In this document: in pieces, positions 6,405 to 7,322 of the stretch
How positions within the stretch are numbered: the stretch's first letter is position 1
How the letters are laid out: every line of letters starts with the position of its first letter
Translations under genes and position numbers: made by a program
Source of the DNA: Muricomes sp.
GTDB taxonomy: Bacteria; Bacillota; Clostridia; Lachnospirales; Lachnospiraceae
Reading direction: 5' to 3'
Length of the DNA stretch: 7,322 bases
Assembly: GCA_020024675.1 (NCBI GenBank)
Contig: JAHHTM010000056.1
Span: 1-7,322, forward strand
The notes under the pieces: generated by a model
Seen by the model: only the letters and a program-made list of their open reading frames with translations
What the model was told of the DNA's origin: nothing
The model's database searches: none

Positions 6405-7322
6405 TTACTCCTCCTTACCGAAAACCGTTCCTACTTCCATCGTATAGCCTCTTAAGAATGCACTGGTCTCCATTCTTTTCTTTCCCGGAATCTGTAGTTC
6501 ATATACATTAAGTATGCCTTTTCCTGTCTGAACCGAAAAATAATCTTTTGCAACATACATAATAGTTCCTGGTAATGCTGTATTCTTTTCTTCATCTATT
6601 GCTTTCGCTTTCCAGATTTTCACGACTTTCTTTCCCCAGTGTGTATAAGCACTTGGCCAAGAATTTAGTCCCCTTACCAGTCTTTCAATAGCCTCCGCCG
6701 ACTGGTTCCAGTCGATGTCTCCCATTTTTTTATCCAACATTTTTGCATAAGGTGTTGTCGTTTCTTTTTGAGGTGTACGTACAGCAGTTCCTGCTTCAAC
6801 TGCTTTTAACGTCTCTACACAAAGTTTTGCACCTGCTTCTGCAAGCTTGTCATGAAGACTTTCTCCTGTTTCGTCTTCAGAAAGCACAACTTCTGTTTTC
6901 ATGATCATGTCCCCTGTATCAAGACCTTCATCCATTTGCATAGTCGTTACTCCTGATACTTTATCTCCTCGAATAACTGCCCACTGAATCGGTGCTGCAC
7001 CTCTATATGCTGGAAGCAGTGATGCATGAACATTGATGCATCCATAAGGTGTCATCTCAAGAATTTCTTTCGGAAGGATCTGTCCGAATGCTACTACTAT
7101 CATCACATCTGCATCGTATTTTTTAAGCTCTTCAATACATTCTGGCTGTCTTACTTTTACTGGTTGAAATACTGGTATTCCATGCTTTACTGCTGCTTCT
7201 TTCACAGGAGTAAACTGCATTTCTTTTCCTCTGCCCTTTGGCTTATCTGGCTGTGTCACAACAAGACACACTTCATGTCCTGCTTCTATAAGAGCCTCCA
7301 GTGTTCCAACTGAGAAGTCTGG
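6405..7322 (-). CDS. fmt: Methionyl-tRNA formyltransferase (cut by right edge)
   Basis: Fmt transfers a formyl group from 10-formyl-THF to Met-tRNAi, making the initiator used in bacterial translation. The frame stays open to the window edge and 305 residues are visible. The first readable residues, PDFSVGTLEAL, match the family just after its usual MGTP, so only about 8-9 residues are missing. In visible-residue numbering, VVTQPDKPKGRGK (21-33) is the folate-domain loop, INVHASLLPAYRGAAPI (96-112) holds catalytic Asn97 and His99, and GLDTGD (133-138) holds catalytic Asp135. The C-terminal OB-fold tRNA-binding domain begins after about residue 210 (RGLNSWPSAYT at 217-227). A GTG at 7271 could be taken as a start but lies inside the conserved core, so it is rejected. 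The stop is 1 nt before yugP. def would be expected upstream, outside the window. Confidence 0.97.
   Translation of the reverse strand, partial: PDFSVGTLEALIEAGHEVCLVVTQPDKPKGRGKEMQFTPVKEAAVKHGIPVFQPVKVRQPECIEELKKYDADVMIVVAFGQILPKEILEMTPYGCINVHASLLPAYRGAAPIQWAVIRGDKVSGVTTMQMDEGLDTGDMIMKTEVVLSEDETGESLHDKLAEAGAKLCVETLKAVEAGTAVRTPQKETTTPYAKMLDKKMGDIDWNQSAEAIERLVRGLNSWPSAYTHWGKKVVKIWKAKAIDEEKNTALPGTIMYVAKDYFSVQTGKGILNVYELQIPGKKRMETSAFLRGYTMEVGTVFGKEE
6408..6416 (-). promoter_or_regulatory. Very strong Shine-Dalgarno of yugP inside the end of fmt
   Basis: AAGGAGGAG encodes the last Lys-Glu-Glu of Fmt and stands 4 nt before the yugP ATG (7 nt counted from GGAGG). It is the best ribosome-binding site in the window and fixes the yugP start at 6403. 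Confidence 0.8.

Larger units (their letters stand above)
1..7322 (-). other. Single minus-strand operon fmt-yugP-rsmB-rlmN-stp-pknB-rsgA
   Basis: Seven genes run in one direction with gaps of 1, 3, 36, 9, -7 and 8 nt. I see no intrinsic terminator between any pair. The longest gap (4307-4342) is a purine-rich leader of rlmN without a clear -35/-10 pair. The order matches the Bacillus fmt-yloM-yloN-prpC-prkC-cpgA cluster (known), apart from the added metallopeptidase gene. The operon promoter and the probable downstream genes (rpe, thiamine pyrophosphokinase in Bacillus) lie outside the window. Co-transcription is inferred from spacing. Confidence 0.8.

Noticed and set aside
7021..7042. GATGCAT / ATGCATC inverted repeat in fmt
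   Set aside because: The arms are only 7 nt with an 8-nt loop and encode the conserved catalytic Asn-Val-His region, so chance and coding constraint explain it.
7269..7271. GTG as the true start of fmt
   Set aside because: The frame stays open upstream and encodes the conserved PDFSVGTLEAL segment, so the real start lies just outside the window.
7026..7313. Plus-strand open frame opposite fmt
   Set aside because: It is a Phe/Cys/His/Tyr-rich shadow of the conserved formyltransferase domain.

Overview
This window looks like a piece of a Clostridia (Firmicutes) chromosome, most probably Lachnospiraceae or a close relative. The base composition is AT-rich, Shine-Dalgarno sites are purine-rich (GGAGG type), genes are tightly packed, and protein sequences and gene order fit that group. 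The family-level assignment is inference from recalled protein character, not a database search.

Every supported gene lies on the minus strand, so transcription runs from the right edge to the left edge. In that order: fmt (methionyl-tRNA formyltransferase, start lost past the right edge), a yugP-type membrane zinc metallopeptidase, rsmB (16S rRNA m5C methyltransferase), rlmN (radical-SAM m2A methyltransferase for 23S rRNA and tRNA), stp/prpC (PP2C phosphatase), pknB/prkC (PASTA Ser/Thr kinase), and rsgA (ribosome-assembly GTPase, C-terminal half lost past the left edge). Gaps are 1, 3, 36, 9, -7 (overlap) and 8 nt, with no internal terminator or convincing promoter, so this reads as one operon. 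It matches the well-known Bacillus order fmt-yloM-yloN-prpC-prkC-cpgA, with a metallopeptidase gene added after fmt.

The theme is translation start, ribosome modification and ribosome assembly, joined to a reversible phosphorylation pair that senses the cell wall. The kinase has a cytoplasmic catalytic domain, a very acidic Asp/Tyr linker, one membrane helix, four extracellular PASTA repeats and a Pro/Glu tail. In Bacillus the RsgA orthologue (CpgA) is a known substrate of this kinase, which fits their adjacency.

This is mostly an ordinary, conserved housekeeping region, and I do not see a previously undescribed system. The features most worth a second look are a perfect 14-bp inverted repeat inside the start of rsgA, the repeat-built acidic linker and proline tail of the kinase, a near-identical DNA duplication between PASTA repeats 3 and 4, and a seven-G run exactly in the SAM-binding motif of rsmB.
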